DNA from: Clostridiales bacterium
GTDB taxonomy: Bacteria > Bacillota > Clostridia > Lachnospirales > Lachnospiraceae
Direction: 5' to 3'
NCBI GenBank assembly: GCA_018366495.1
Contig: JAGZHZ010000008.1
Location: 1 to 64,000, forward strand
Length of the DNA stretch: 64,000 nt
Shown: piece by piece, positions 1 through 8,756 of the stretch
Layout of the letters: the number at the start of each line of letters is the position of its first letter
Numbering within the stretch: position 1 is the stretch's first letter
The notes under the pieces: generated by a model
Database searches by the model: none
Told to the model about the DNA's origin: nothing
What the model saw: the letters and a program-made list of their open reading frames with translations, nothing else
Program-made: the position numbers and the translations under genes

Positions 1-22
1 ATCGCAAGTTAATTTTAACACA

Positions 23-66
23 AAAAGAGGACCTTTCGTTCATTTTGAACGAAAAGTCCTCTTTTT
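23..66 (-). terminator. Intrinsic terminator after the DUF308 gene
   Basis: Arms AAAAAGAGGAC and GTCCTCTTTTTT flank a second paired segment (CTTTCGTTC/GAACGAAAG). Read on the minus strand the long hairpin is followed by a U tract. It closes the yicC-to-DUF308 operon; A/T runs on both sides mean it could also stop plus-strand transcripts. Confidence 0.85.
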
Positions 67-98
67 TCATAGAGACTGTTATTTCACAGCCCCTTTTT

Positions 99-728
99 TT
101 ATTTCTTCTCTTCCGACTCACTCAGCCAGTAAGCAGCCTCCTCATCTTCATTCTCGGAGACAGGATTCTGTTTCTCTTTTTTTTTCAGCTTTTTCAATAA
201 TCTCGTAATCAGAAACATACTCCATATATTGATCAGTCCGTCTGCAAGAATACTTGCACCTATCACATAGATCATCAGGATCGCCGCACCAAACGGATTG
301 TAGACGAGCAAAAGTCCGATCCCAAAAAGAATCATCGCCATAACAAGCACAATCCACCATTTCTGAAAGCCCAATTTTTTTAAATCTAAGCTGTTCTGCA
401 ATTTCATAATCGCTCCCAGCATCAAAATGACTCCCATCGCAAATGGCAAAATCGAGACAAAAATTTTATCATTGACCAGAACGAACAGTCCGAATGCCGT
501 TGTGACAATACCAGTAACCAAATCCATTTCCATGATGGAAACCATATGATCTTTTGTAAAATAGATCACAATATGCGCTATCCCATAGATAATTCCAATC
601 ACGCCAAGTGCATAGCAAAATGTCGTCATTGAAATATCCGGCCAGATCAGCAGCACAAGACCACAGACAATGTAGATCACCGACATCAGACAATAACTCT
701 TTTTAAACCCTTTGATCTCGTCCATCAT
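99..728 (-). CDS. DUF308/HdeD-like multi-pass membrane protein
   Basis: About 209 residues with six closely spaced hydrophobic segments (the first two near residues 15-32 and 40-60, the last two near 130-175) and a charged cytoplasmic tail rich in Lys and Glu. This is the layout of DUF308 (HdeD-type) membrane proteins, whose biochemical role is not established outside the enteric acid-resistance member. The start was set at an ATG that follows GGAGAGGGGG; the longer frame has no better signal. It follows rpoZ closely and probably shares its transcript. In many Clostridia the position after rpoZ is held by coaBC or priA, so this neighbour is lineage-specific. Confidence 0.7.
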   Translation of the reverse strand: MMDEIKGFKKSYCLMSVIYIVCGLVLLIWPDISMTTFCYALGVIGIIYGIAHIVIYFTKDHMVSIMEMDLVTGIVTTAFGLFVLVNDKIFVSILPFAMGVILMLGAIMKLQNSLDLKKLGFQKWWIVLVMAMILFGIGLLLVYNPFGAAILMIYVIGASILADGLINIWSMFLITRLLKKLKKKEKQNPVSENEDEEAAYWLSESEEKK

Positions 729-754
729 TCGTCCCCCTCTCCGCAAAAAAATAC

Positions 755-997
755 TTATTCTGCCGTTTCATCTTCTCCCACAATTTTTACTTTTCCGCTG
801 TTTAACTCCTCCACTGCAATAGACAGAGGTTTTTTCTTTGCAGCATATACAAGCGGCTCTGCGCCTGCAATCAATTCTCTCGCACGTTTTGCTGTTGCAA
901 GTACAATAGAATAACGGCTGTTTACCACTAACGGTTCTCCGTCCTCTACTTCGCTGTTTACTACTTTCATTAAATCACTATAAGATGGATGTAACAT
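755..997 (-). CDS. rpoZ: RNA polymerase omega subunit
   Basis: 80 residues. The N-terminal half shows the omega signature: a LHPSYSDLM start, the NSRYSIVLATAKRARELI helix around residues 26-43 that contacts the beta-prime C-terminus, then a short acidic tail. Omega assists assembly and stability of RNA polymerase. The ATG lies almost directly after the gmk stop codon, so translation is probably coupled. The gene order yicC-remA-gmk-rpoZ is conserved across Clostridia and supports the call. Confidence 0.95.
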   Translation of the reverse strand: MLHPSYSDLMKVVNSEVEDGEPLVVNSRYSIVLATAKRARELIAGAEPLVYAAKKKPLSIAVEELNSGKVKIVGEDETAE

Positions 998-998
998 A

Positions 999-1634
999 TT
1001 ATTTATCCCCTTTCAAAAATTTTTTCATGCCCTGTGCCAGGTTTTCTCTAAATTCTATATTCCTGCTGCTTTTGAAGTGTTCGCTCTGAATAATGGAGTG
1101 CACCTCTTTTACACAGGTATCTAAGTCGTCATTGACAACCAGATATTCATACTGATCCATGCCTTTTGCCTCTTCCACTGCACGCTGCAGACGCGAAGCA
1201 ATCACATCCGCTGATTCTGTTCCTCTGCCAGTCAGACGCTCTTTTAAGACATCAGGTGAAGGCGGAACTACAAACAGAGTCAATGCATCTGGAAATTGTG
1301 CTTTAATTTTCATAGCTCCCTGAATTTCAATCTCCAAAATTACATCTTTTCCCTCTGAAAGTTTTTCTTCCACATATGCCTTTGGTGTTCCATAATAATT
1401 ATTTACAAACTGCGCATATTCGATAAACGCATGGTGTTGAATCATAGACTCGAATTCTTCTCTTGTCTTAAAAAAGTATTCCCGACCCTCTTGTTCTCCT
1501 GCTCTTGGCGCACGAGTCGTCGCAGAGATGGACAACGCATACTGATCATAATCATTCAGCAATTTCTTTACAATCGTTCCTTTTCCTACGCCGGAAAATC
1601 CGGAAATCACTGTCAAAATTCCTCTTTTATTCAT
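999..1634 (-). CDS. gmk: Guanylate kinase
   Basis: 211 residues, the usual length for bacterial guanylate kinase, which phosphorylates GMP to GDP with ATP. Residues 11-20 hold the P-loop SGFSGVGKGT. They are followed by the GMP-binding stretch with TTRAPRAGEQEGREYFF and the EIEIQGAMKIK segment, and the lid region contains the RLTGRGTES arginines. The start overlaps the end of remA by 8 bases (ATGAATAA), which suggests translational coupling. It sits between remA and rpoZ, as in Bacillus and Clostridium. Confidence 0.97.
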   Translation of the reverse strand: MNKRGILTVISGFSGVGKGTIVKKLLNDYDQYALSISATTRAPRAGEQEGREYFFKTREEFESMIQHHAFIEYAQFVNNYYGTPKAYVEEKLSEGKDVILEIEIQGAMKIKAQFPDALTLFVVPPSPDVLKERLTGRGTESADVIASRLQRAVEEAKGMDQYEYLVVNDDLDTCVKEVHSIIQSEHFKSSRNIEFRENLAQGMKKFLKGDK

Positions 1635-1899
1635 TTTCTTCTCCTCTCATCTCGTCTTCTGTACCAGCTGACATGCGCTTTGCAATCGTCTCAGGCTGAA
1701 GTGCTGAGAGGAGCAGCTGGTTTTCCTGCAGAAAAATAACCGCTTTCGTTTTTCGTCCCTGTGTTGCGTCGATCACTCGCCCTTCCTCTCTTGCGCTTTG
1801 AATCATTCTTTTTATCGGAGCAGCATCCGGATTGACGACAGCGAACACCTTCGACACATTTACCACGTTTCCAAAGCCGATATTTACTAATTTTGCCAT
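1627..1899 (-). CDS. remA: RemA-family (DUF370) regulatory protein
   Basis: 90 residues beginning MAKLVNIGFGNVV, with the conserved PDAAPIKR and DATQGRKTKAV segments of DUF370. In Bacillus subtilis RemA (YlzA) is a DNA-binding activator of extracellular-matrix operons and of osmoprotectant genes. That exact target set is not implied here, because no matrix operon is present in the window. The location between yicC and gmk is the standard one and strongly supports orthology. Confidence 0.93.
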   Translation of the reverse strand: MAKLVNIGFGNVVNVSKVFAVVNPDAAPIKRMIQSAREEGRVIDATQGRKTKAVIFLQENQLLLSALQPETIAKRMSAGTEDEMRGEENE

Positions 1900-1910
1900 G
1901 CTTACTCTTC

Positions 1911-2789
1911 CTATTCGATATTCTGAATCTGTTCACGGACTTTCTCAATTTCCGTCTTCAGATCAATTGCAAGATTGCTTGTCTCAAGATCATTTGCTTT
2001 TGACAAAATTGTATTTGCCTCACGGTTCATCTCCTGGGCAATAAAGTCTAATTTTCTTCCGACATTGTCGCCCTCCTCCAGCGTCTCCTTCATATGTACA
2101 ATATGGCTTTTCAGTCGCACAGTCTCTTCATCTGTACAGATTTTATCCGCATACAGCACCACTTCTGTGGCGATTCTGCTCTCCTCAATCTGTGTGTCTT
2201 CCAGCAACTCTTTTACCTTTTCTTCTAATTTGGTACGGTATGCTTCCATCATAATCGGGAAACGTTCCTGAATCTTTACCACTTTCGCTGTCATGCCATC
2301 CAGCTTTTCCACCAAGTCCTTCTTTAATGCCAATCCTTCTTTTTCACGGGCAACGATCATCTGCTCGCCGGCATCTGTCAGAGCTTTTTCCAAAACAGCC
2401 CAGATTTCTTTTTCATCAATCATCTGCTCTTCCATAGAAAATACCTCTGGACATCTTCCAAGTGCAGATACTGTAATATCATCTCTTAATCCAAATTTCT
2501 CTGCCATCTGGCGATAGTACTGCAGATACTCTGCCGCAAGTTTTTCATTATACTTTAAAGATGCATTCGACTGTGAAAGGTCTTCATATGTAATAAAAAC
2601 ATCGATCTTTCCTCTATGCATATAATTTTTTAATGTGCTGCGGATTGCCGACTCAAAAAAGGCAAGTTTCTTCGGCATCTTGATGTTCACATCGAAATAT
2701 CGGTGATTGACCGCTTTCATCTCAACTATAAATTTCATTTCGCCCTGAAGATTCTCTGCTCTTCCAAAGCCTGTCATACTTTTTATCAT
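1911..2789 (-). CDS. yicC: YicC-family endoribonuclease
   Basis: 292 residues, typical for YicC. The N-terminus MIKSMTGFGRAE and the downstream EMKAVNHRYFDVNIKMP are family hallmarks. The C-terminal DUF1732 part contains KLDFIAQEMNREANTILSKA around residues 240-260. E. coli YicC acts as an endoribonuclease that promotes sRNA turnover, and the Bacillus homologue YloC is also an RNase. It is the first gene of the operon and is preceded by a near-consensus promoter, so it probably sets expression of remA, gmk and rpoZ. Confidence 0.95.
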   Translation of the reverse strand: MIKSMTGFGRAENLQGEMKFIVEMKAVNHRYFDVNIKMPKKLAFFESAIRSTLKNYMHRGKIDVFITYEDLSQSNASLKYNEKLAAEYLQYYRQMAEKFGLRDDITVSALGRCPEVFSMEEQMIDEKEIWAVLEKALTDAGEQMIVAREKEGLALKKDLVEKLDGMTAKVVKIQERFPIMMEAYRTKLEEKVKELLEDTQIEESRIATEVVLYADKICTDEETVRLKSHIVHMKETLEEGDNVGRKLDFIAQEMNREANTILSKANDLETSNLAIDLKTEIEKVREQIQNIE

Positions 2790-2851
2790 TCCTACACGCT
2801 CACTTTTCGTATTGTATTGGACTATGGCACATACTCTGCCACATTAAAATT

Positions 2852-2880
2852 ATTATAGTGCATAAAAAAATCTTCGTCAA
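2852..2880 (-). promoter_or_regulatory. Promoter of the yicC operon
   Basis: On the minus strand TTGACG is separated by 17 bases from TATAAT (a 5/6 and a 6/6 match to sigma-A consensus), about 62 bases upstream of the yicC ATG. Confidence 0.8.
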
Positions 2881-2943
2881 TCATAATATAAAATTTTCTT
2901 TCTTTATATGGTGTTGATCTGTATTTTTCCTTTCAGCAAACGC

Positions 2944-2972
2944 TTGCTTTTTCACAGAAAACGTATTATAAT
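2944..2972 (+). promoter_or_regulatory. Promoter of tRNA-Gly
   Basis: TTGCTT, 17-base spacer, TATAAT. The expected transcription start falls within one or two bases of the mature tRNA 5' end at 2981. Confidence 0.8.
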
Positions 2973-2980
2973 TTTTTTGT

Positions 2981-3051
2981 GCAGATATGGTTCATCGGCA
3001 GAACGCTAGCTTCCCAAGCTGGAAAGGCGGGTCCGACTCCCGTTATCTGCT
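2981..3051 (+). tRNA. tRNA-Gly, anticodon CCC
   Basis: A full cloverleaf can be drawn: acceptor GCAGATA/TATCTGC, D arm GTTC/GAAC with a 7-base loop, anticodon arm CTAGC/GCTGG with loop TTCCCAA (anticodon CCC, reads GGG), a 4-base variable region and T arm GCGGG/CCCGT. The T loop reads TCCGACT, so the position normally occupied by the invariant pseudouridine 55 is C. The CCA end is not encoded, and a T run follows immediately and may act as terminator. It is a single-gene unit with its own promoter. Confidence 0.9.
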
Positions 3052-3115
3052 TTTTTTGCGTCTATTTTAAACTTCGCATGAAAAAATTTTTTTCTTAAAT
3101 GAAAGGAGATTTCTT

Positions 3116-4852
3116 ATGGCTTTTGACGGAATTGTAATTGCAAACCTGGTAAAAGAATGCCGAGACACGATTCTTGGAGGAAAAATCAATAAAATTGCAC
3201 AGCCAGAAAGCGATGAGCTGTTAATCACAATAAAAAATCAGAAAAATCAATATCGACTGTTTTTGTCAGCAAGTGCCAGTCTCCCTCTGATTTATTTTAC
3301 AGCATCTAACAAGCCAAGTCCTTTGACTGCGCCAAATTTCTGTATGCTTCTCAGAAAACATATTGGCAGTGGTAAAATTGTAAATATCTGGCAGCCTGGG
3401 CTGGAACGTATCATTAATTTCGAAATTGAACACTTAAATGAACTCGGGGATGTGTGCCGAAAACTGCTGATTGTTGAGATTATGGGAAAGCACAGCAATA
3501 TCATTTTCTGTGACAGTGACGGCAAAATCATTGACAGCATCAAACACGTTTCCATGCAGATGAGTTCTGTCCGTGAAGTGCTTCCGGGCCGCACTTATTT
3601 TATCCCTGAGACCCAGCAAAAAACAGATCCGCTTACTGTAACCGAGGAAGAATTTACTGCACGCATTTTTTCTAAACCAGTAAAACTCTCCAAAGCAATC
3701 TATTCTTCTTTTACCGGCATCAGTCCTTGCGCCGCTGAAGAATTATGTTTTCGTGCATCTCTGGAGTCAGATCAGAGCGCCTCTTCGTTTTCTGAACTGG
3801 AACAACGCCATCTTTTTCATCAGTTTGAACTGTTTACAGACGATATCAAATCAGGAAATTTTCATCCGAATATTGTATTTTCCGGCAAAGAACCCGTGGA
3901 ATTTTCCGCTCTTTTTATGCAGCAGTACCATGATTTAAAGACAGTATCCTATTCTACCGTCTCAGAGATGCTGGAGACTTACTATTCTGTCAGAAATACC
4001 CTCACTCGGATCCGACAGAAATCTTCAGATCTGCGCCGTGTTGTCCAGACTGCTTTAGAGCGTAACTCTAAAAAGTATGATCTGCAGTGCAAACAGCTGA
4101 AAGATACTGAAAAAAGAGAAAAATATCGCATTTATGGTGAACTCTTAAATACATACGGATACGGTCTGGAAGAAGGTGCCAAGAGTTTGGAAGCTTTAAA
4201 TTATTATACAAACGAAATGATTCAGATTCCGCTTGACCCTACGATGAACGCTCAGGAAAATGCGAAAAAATATTTTGATAAATACAGTAAGCTAAAGCGT
4301 ACCTATGAAGCGCTCTCCACTCTGACTCAAGAGACAGCCGATGAGATCGCTCATCTGGAATCCATCAGTACCTCTCTCGATATCGCTTTATCAGAAGAGG
4401 ATCTTGTACAGATCAAAGAAGAAATGATGGAATGCGGCTATATCAAACGGCGTTACACCGGAAAAAAAGTCAAAATTACTTCCAAGCCTTTTCATTATCT
4501 TTCTTCTGACGGATACCACATTTATGTGGGCAAAAATAACCTTCAGAATGAAGAACTCACTTTTAAGGTTGCTTCCGGCAGTGACTGGTGGTTTCACGCA
4601 AAAGGAGCGCCAGGATCTCATGTCATTGTCAAGGCAAATGGTGAAGAACTTCCGGACCGCACTTTTGAGGAGGCAGCACGGCTCGCTGCTTATTATTCGA
4701 AAAATCGTAATTCTGAAAAAGTTGAGATTGACTATATTCAGAAAAAACATATCAAGAAGCCAAACGGCGCAAAACCAGGATTTGTCGTCTATTATACGAA
4801 CTATTCCATGGTAATTGACTCGGACATCTCTGAAATTCAGCAAATTCTTTAA
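3116..4852 (+). CDS. rqcH: Ribosome quality-control factor RqcH (NFACT family)
   Basis: 578 residues, full length for RqcH/Rqc2. The NFACT-N domain begins at the MAFDGIVIANLVKE start, two helix-hairpin-helix/coiled-coil segments lie around residues 290-430, and the C-terminal NFACT-R domain carries DWWFHAKGAPGSHV near residue 490. In Bacillus RqcH binds obstructed 50S subunits with tRNA-Ala and adds C-terminal Ala tails that mark nascent chains for ClpXP. Older annotations call it a fibronectin-binding protein. It has a good Shine-Dalgarno (AAAGGAG) and stands alone between the tRNA-Gly gene and a strong bidirectional terminator. Confidence 0.95.
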   Translation: MAFDGIVIANLVKECRDTILGGKINKIAQPESDELLITIKNQKNQYRLFLSASASLPLIYFTASNKPSPLTAPNFCMLLRKHIGSGKIVNIWQPGLERIINFEIEHLNELGDVCRKLLIVEIMGKHSNIIFCDSDGKIIDSIKHVSMQMSSVREVLPGRTYFIPETQQKTDPLTVTEEEFTARIFSKPVKLSKAIYSSFTGISPCAAEELCFRASLESDQSASSFSELEQRHLFHQFELFTDDIKSGNFHPNIVFSGKEPVEFSALFMQQYHDLKTVSYSTVSEMLETYYSVRNTLTRIRQKSSDLRRVVQTALERNSKKYDLQCKQLKDTEKREKYRIYGELLNTYGYGLEEGAKSLEALNYYTNEMIQIPLDPTMNAQENAKKYFDKYSKLKRTYEALSTLTQETADEIAHLESISTSLDIALSEEDLVQIKEEMMECGYIKRRYTGKKVKITSKPFHYLSSDGYHIYVGKNNLQNEELTFKVASGSDWWFHAKGAPGSHVIVKANGEELPDRTFEEAARLAAYYSKNRNSEKVEIDYIQKKHIKKPNGAKPGFVVYYTNYSMVIDSDISEIQQIL

Positions 4853-4876
4853 AAACTTATAAATTTAAAAGCTTAT

Positions 4877-4945
4877 AAAAAAGACAGGTGTTTTTCTCAT
4901 CAGAACCATATTCTGATTTTGATAGAAAAAACACTTGTCTTTTTT
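4877..4945. terminator. Bidirectional terminator between rqcH and the acyltransferase gene
   Basis: A long stem (AAAAAAGACAGGTGTTTTTCT with AGAAAAAACACTTGTCTTTTTT) encloses a second small hairpin ATCAGAA/TTCTGAT. A and T runs on both ends let it serve the convergent genes on either side. Confidence 0.9.
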
Positions 4946-4948
4946 CAA

Positions 4949-6052
4949 CTATTCTTCACTATTTTTTGCTTCGTTGCTGAAATTAACGGCACATATCCTT
5001 TTTTCTGCTGTCTTCATCACTTTTTCATACCGGCTCCATATCTTAATGCGTTCTATCGCAGCCGATATCAGAAGCGATGTCACAGTCAGCACTGCAAGAA
5101 TGACGGCAGGATACCGGAAAGAATAATAAAATCCTAAAAAATAATAGGAGTATAGCAAATTGTGGATTAAGAAAATGTTTGCGGAATGGACTCCCAGAAT
5201 CTCAAGTCCTCTGTTCACAAGAGGTATCTTAGAAAATACCATCATGGAAAATCCGCATAAAGTCATCGCAATCAGTCCATCCACAATCCCATAATAGTTA
5301 TAATTCATCCGAAATTTCAACAGCAGAACTGTTATCAAAAACAGCATCATACTTTTTATGAAAAAGCTTCCCTTTTTCTTTTCAAATAGACGCATCCATC
5401 TTGTGAAGATCTCATTTTCAAAACAAAATACCCCCAATAAAAGCCCAAATACATAGGTACTTGCTACCGATTGAATTTCCAGCAGCTGAAGCAAAAATAA
5501 ACCTGCCGCAAGTACAAGGAACGAGCCTGTTTTTTTGACGAGCCTCATGATAAAAGGCATCAAGAAAATGATATACAGCGCCACAGACATATACCACCAT
5601 GTCGGATTTAATGTCGGTGTATGAAATGCAAAGGACAGTCCGAAAAAGTCAATGATAAAATATACGACTGCCGTTTTTAAATCTGTACCATATGCTTGTT
5701 CCGGTGTTCTCCCAAGCCATGAAAACAGTAGGGCAAGTATAAATATAAACCAGTACCCTGCCATCAGTTTCCAGTAACGTGAAATCGTAAACTTCCATAA
5801 CTGCTGTCTGTCCGGTTCTTTCTTTCCAAATTTTGCAGTGTAGACAGCTGCAATCCCGTATCCGCTTAGAAAGACAAAAATGGTCACACAAACTTTACAG
5901 AGTAGCCCCAAATGGATGGTCTGATCTCCTGTAAGCGGCCAGTATTCCACTACATATCCGGCATATTCCTCATAGTCATTGAATAGATGATGAAACAGCA
6001 TCATTAAAATCGCAATGCCTTTGCACCGGTTTGTATCTTTTTTTGTAAACAT
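4949..6052 (-). CDS. Acyltransferase-3 family integral membrane protein
   Basis: 367 residues with about ten predicted transmembrane helices. The N-terminus reads NRCKGIAILMMLFHHLF, matching the acyltransferase-3 (OafA/WecH-like) opening motif in which the His pair following the RxKGIAI element is thought to be catalytic. Such enzymes O-acylate cell-surface polysaccharides, peptidoglycan or lipids; the substrate cannot be read from sequence. There is no glycan gene next to it. It lies downstream of leuS but is separated by a strong terminator, so it probably has its own promoter. Confidence 0.85.
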   Translation of the reverse strand: MFTKKDTNRCKGIAILMMLFHHLFNDYEEYAGYVVEYWPLTGDQTIHLGLLCKVCVTIFVFLSGYGIAAVYTAKFGKKEPDRQQLWKFTISRYWKLMAGYWFIFILALLFSWLGRTPEQAYGTDLKTAVVYFIIDFFGLSFAFHTPTLNPTWWYMSVALYIIFLMPFIMRLVKKTGSFLVLAAGLFLLQLLEIQSVASTYVFGLLLGVFCFENEIFTRWMRLFEKKKGSFFIKSMMLFLITVLLLKFRMNYNYYGIVDGLIAMTLCGFSMMVFSKIPLVNRGLEILGVHSANIFLIHNLLYSYYFLGFYYSFRYPAVILAVLTVTSLLISAAIERIKIWSRYEKVMKTAEKRICAVNFSNEAKNSEE

Positions 6053-6120
6053 ATCTTAAATCCTCTTTCTCTTTTCTGATTCCCGCTTTCCTTTTTCTGT
6101 CCAAAGTCTTTCTCATTCAA

Positions 6121-6158
6121 AAATGGCGCAGATAATATCCTTACTATCTGCGCCATTT
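6121..6158 (-). terminator. Terminator of leuS
   Basis: Perfect 14-base-pair arms AAATGGCGCAGATA/TATCTGCGCCATTT around a 10-base loop. On the minus strand a U-rich tract follows, 50 bases after the leuS stop. Confidence 0.92.
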
Positions 6159-6211
6159 CACATCATAGCTTTAAAATATTTTTAAGCTTTTTTATGAGGA
6201 CTTCTCATTCA

Positions 6212-8623
6212 TTATTTCATTACAATATTGATAATCTTTTTCGGAACATAAATTTCTTTTACAATATTTCCTGTCAGTTTATCAGCAATCGCTTCTTTTC
6301 CTTTGGCGATTGCGGCGTCTTTCTCAATATCCACCGGAATTGTAATTACAGCTTTTGTCTTTCCGTTGATCTGAACAGGTACTTCCACTTCATCGTCTTT
6401 CATAGCTTCATGATCAATTTCTGGCCATGTATTTGTAAATACGCTCTCTGTGTGTCCCAGCTGCTCCCACAATTCTTCAGAAAGATGCGGTGCGAATGGA
6501 GCCAGCAAGATGACAGCAGTCTCAAGTGTCTCTTTGTCCACTGCTCCTTCTTTTTTAGCCAGATCAATCATTTTATTATTATACTCCATAAATCCTGAAA
6601 TTACTGTATTCAGGCTGAAGCTTTCCAAACGCTGTGTGATATCATGTACCATTTTATGACGAATTTTTATCATCTCTTTTGTTGCAGCAACGTTTTTATC
6701 CTTGCTGTCCATTACCAGATTCCAGAAACGATTCATAAAACGGTATACGCCTTCAATTCCTCTGTCATCCCATTCTGCATCTAATTCCGGCGGTCCCACA
6801 AACAGCTCATACATACGCAGAGAATCACATCCATACTCTTTTACAAGATCGTCCGGTGAAACAACATTTCCTTTTGATTTGCTCATCTTGATGCCATTTT
6901 TTCCGGTAATCATACCCTGATTAAACAATTTTGTAAATGGCTCGTCAAAATCAACCACACCGATATCATGCAAAAATTTTGTATAGAATCTGGAGTACAG
7001 AAGATGAAGTACTGCATGTTCCACACCGCCAATGTACATATCAACAGGCAGATATTTCTGTGCTTTTTCTTTTGATACCAGTTCTTCGTTATTGTGACTG
7101 TCAACATAGCGCAGGAAATACCAGGAAGATCCTGCCCACTGCGGCATTGTATTTGTCTCTCTCTTTGCCGGTCTTCCGCAGACAGGACAAGTCGTATTTA
7201 CCCACTCATCAATCGCAGCAAGCGGAGATTCTCCCGTTCCTGTCGGCTGATAGCTCTCTACTTCCGGCAGACGCAAAGGCAGTTCTTCTTCCGGAACAGG
7301 TACTGCACCACAGTGTTCACAATGTACGATCGGAATCGGCTCTCCCCAGTAGCGCTGTCTTGAGAATACCCAGTCACGCAGTTTGTAATTTGTAGTCACT
7401 TTTCCAATTCCTCTCGATGCAAGCAATTCCGGGAGATCACGCTTTGCATCGTTTGAATCCATTCCGTTGAACTCTCCAGAATTGATCATGATACCAGGCT
7501 CTGTATAAGCCTCTGTCATATTCTCAATTTCTTTTCCATCTTTTGCGATGACCTGAACAATCGGGATATTAAATTTCTTTGCAAATTCAAAATCACGGTC
7601 ATCATGTGCCGGTACACACATAATCGCACCTGTACCGTAATCTGCCAATACATAGTCAGACAGCCAGATCGGCACTTTCTTTCCATTAATCGGATTCAGA
7701 GCATAGCTTCCTGTAAATACGCCTGTCTTTTCTTTATCCTGAAGACGGTCTACAGAAGATTTCATGGAAGCTTTAAAGATATAATCTTCCACTTCATCTC
7801 TTGTCTCGTCTGTAGCCAATTCTTTTGCCATTGCATGTTCCGGTGCAAGAACCATGAAAGTCGCACCGTATAAAGTATCCGGTCTTGTCGTATAAACTTT
7901 GATCGTTTTCTCAGAACCATCTACCTGGAAATCAATCTCAGCTCCATGACTCTTTCCAATCCACTCTGCCTGCATTTTCTTTACTTTTTCAGGCCAATCC
8001 AGTTTATCCAGATCTGCCAGCAGACGATCTGCATATTTTGTGATGCGCAGCATCCACTGACGCAGATTTTTCTTTGTGACCGGTGTTCCGCATCGCTCGC
8101 ACACGCCGTTTACTACTTCTTCATTAGCAAGACCTGTCTTGCAGGAAGGACACCAGTTAATCGGAAATTCTTTCTCATATGCAAGTCCTGCTTTAAACAT
8201 TTTTACGAAAATCCACTGTGTCCATTTATAGAAATCTGGATCGGTTGTATTTACTTCCATATCCCAGTCATAAATTGCCGCGATCTCATTGATCTGACGT
8301 TTGATATTTTTTATATTCTCTGCTGTTGATTTTGCCGGATGAACTCCCATCTTAATCGCATAGTTCTCAGCAGGCAGACCGAACGCATCCCATCCCATCG
8401 GATGAATCAGATAATATCCCTGAAGCATCTTATATCTGCTCCATACATCTGAGATTACATATCCTCTCCAGTGACCGACATGAAGACCGTTTCCGGACGG
8501 ATACGGGAACATATCAAGACAATAATATTTCGGTTTCTTTCCATCATCGACGTTGACTGGATGTTCCTCCCAGTTTTTACGCCATTTTTGCTCAATAGCC
8601 TTATGATTATAAGGGACTGCCAT
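6212..8623 (-). CDS. leuS: Leucyl-tRNA synthetase
   Basis: 803 residues, a class I synthetase that charges tRNA-Leu with leucine. The HIGH-type motif is HVGH at residues 48-51, and KMSKSKGN lies near residue 577. The editing domain occupies roughly residues 220-410 with TTRPDTLYGATF. A zinc-type Cys set CPSC/CERC appears near residues 155-180, and a second set HCEHC/CPVC near 430-480. Length and domain order are those of bacterial LeuRS. Unlike pheS and leuA in this window it has no T-box core upstream; it carries a promoter with an overlapping inverted repeat and a 5'UTR hairpin instead. Start ATG follows GGAGG. Confidence 0.98.
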   Translation of the reverse strand: MAVPYNHKAIEQKWRKNWEEHPVNVDDGKKPKYYCLDMFPYPSGNGLHVGHWRGYVISDVWSRYKMLQGYYLIHPMGWDAFGLPAENYAIKMGVHPAKSTAENIKNIKRQINEIAAIYDWDMEVNTTDPDFYKWTQWIFVKMFKAGLAYEKEFPINWCPSCKTGLANEEVVNGVCERCGTPVTKKNLRQWMLRITKYADRLLADLDKLDWPEKVKKMQAEWIGKSHGAEIDFQVDGSEKTIKVYTTRPDTLYGATFMVLAPEHAMAKELATDETRDEVEDYIFKASMKSSVDRLQDKEKTGVFTGSYALNPINGKKVPIWLSDYVLADYGTGAIMCVPAHDDRDFEFAKKFNIPIVQVIAKDGKEIENMTEAYTEPGIMINSGEFNGMDSNDAKRDLPELLASRGIGKVTTNYKLRDWVFSRQRYWGEPIPIVHCEHCGAVPVPEEELPLRLPEVESYQPTGTGESPLAAIDEWVNTTCPVCGRPAKRETNTMPQWAGSSWYFLRYVDSHNNEELVSKEKAQKYLPVDMYIGGVEHAVLHLLYSRFYTKFLHDIGVVDFDEPFTKLFNQGMITGKNGIKMSKSKGNVVSPDDLVKEYGCDSLRMYELFVGPPELDAEWDDRGIEGVYRFMNRFWNLVMDSKDKNVAATKEMIKIRHKMVHDITQRLESFSLNTVISGFMEYNNKMIDLAKKEGAVDKETLETAVILLAPFAPHLSEELWEQLGHTESVFTNTWPEIDHEAMKDDEVEVPVQINGKTKAVITIPVDIEKDAAIAKGKEAIADKLTGNIVKEIYVPKKIINIVMK

Positions 8624-8654
8624 AATTTTTTTCCTCCATTTATCCTATATGCTG

Positions 8655-8684
8655 GAAGGGACCGTAATGAATTACGGCCCCTTC
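8655..8684 (-). promoter_or_regulatory. Hairpin in the leuS 5' untranslated region
   Basis: Arms GAAGGG-ACCGTAAT and ATTACGG-CCCCTTC pair over 14 positions. The one plus-strand mismatch becomes a G-U wobble in the minus-strand RNA, which fits selection as leuS leader RNA. It has no U tract and no T-box sequence, so function is unknown. Confidence 0.55.
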
Positions 8685-8715
8685 TCATTTCCAAAATACA
8701 ATTGGAAACTTTTCG

Positions 8716-8756
8716 CCTTGACTGTTATTCTAAGACAGCCAAGGCATATTTGTCAA
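8716..8756 (-). promoter_or_regulatory. leuS promoter with overlapping inverted repeat
   Basis: Minus-strand TTGACA at 8751-8756 and TAGAAT at 8727-8732 are separated by 18 bases. An inverted repeat with 10-base arms, 9 of 10 matching (CCTTGACTGT/ACAGCCAAGG on the plus strand, 8716-8744), spans the -10 box and most of the spacer. That placement suggests a repressor operator rather than an RNA hairpin. Confidence 0.65.

Noticed and set aside
3292..3594. Minus-strand reading frame inside rqcH
   Set aside because: It is opposite a clearly coding gene, has no ribosome-binding site, and its protein is low-complexity; it is a shadow of the rqcH codons. The same applies to the many other antisense frames in leuS, pheT, fusA-like, leuA and the ABC genes.
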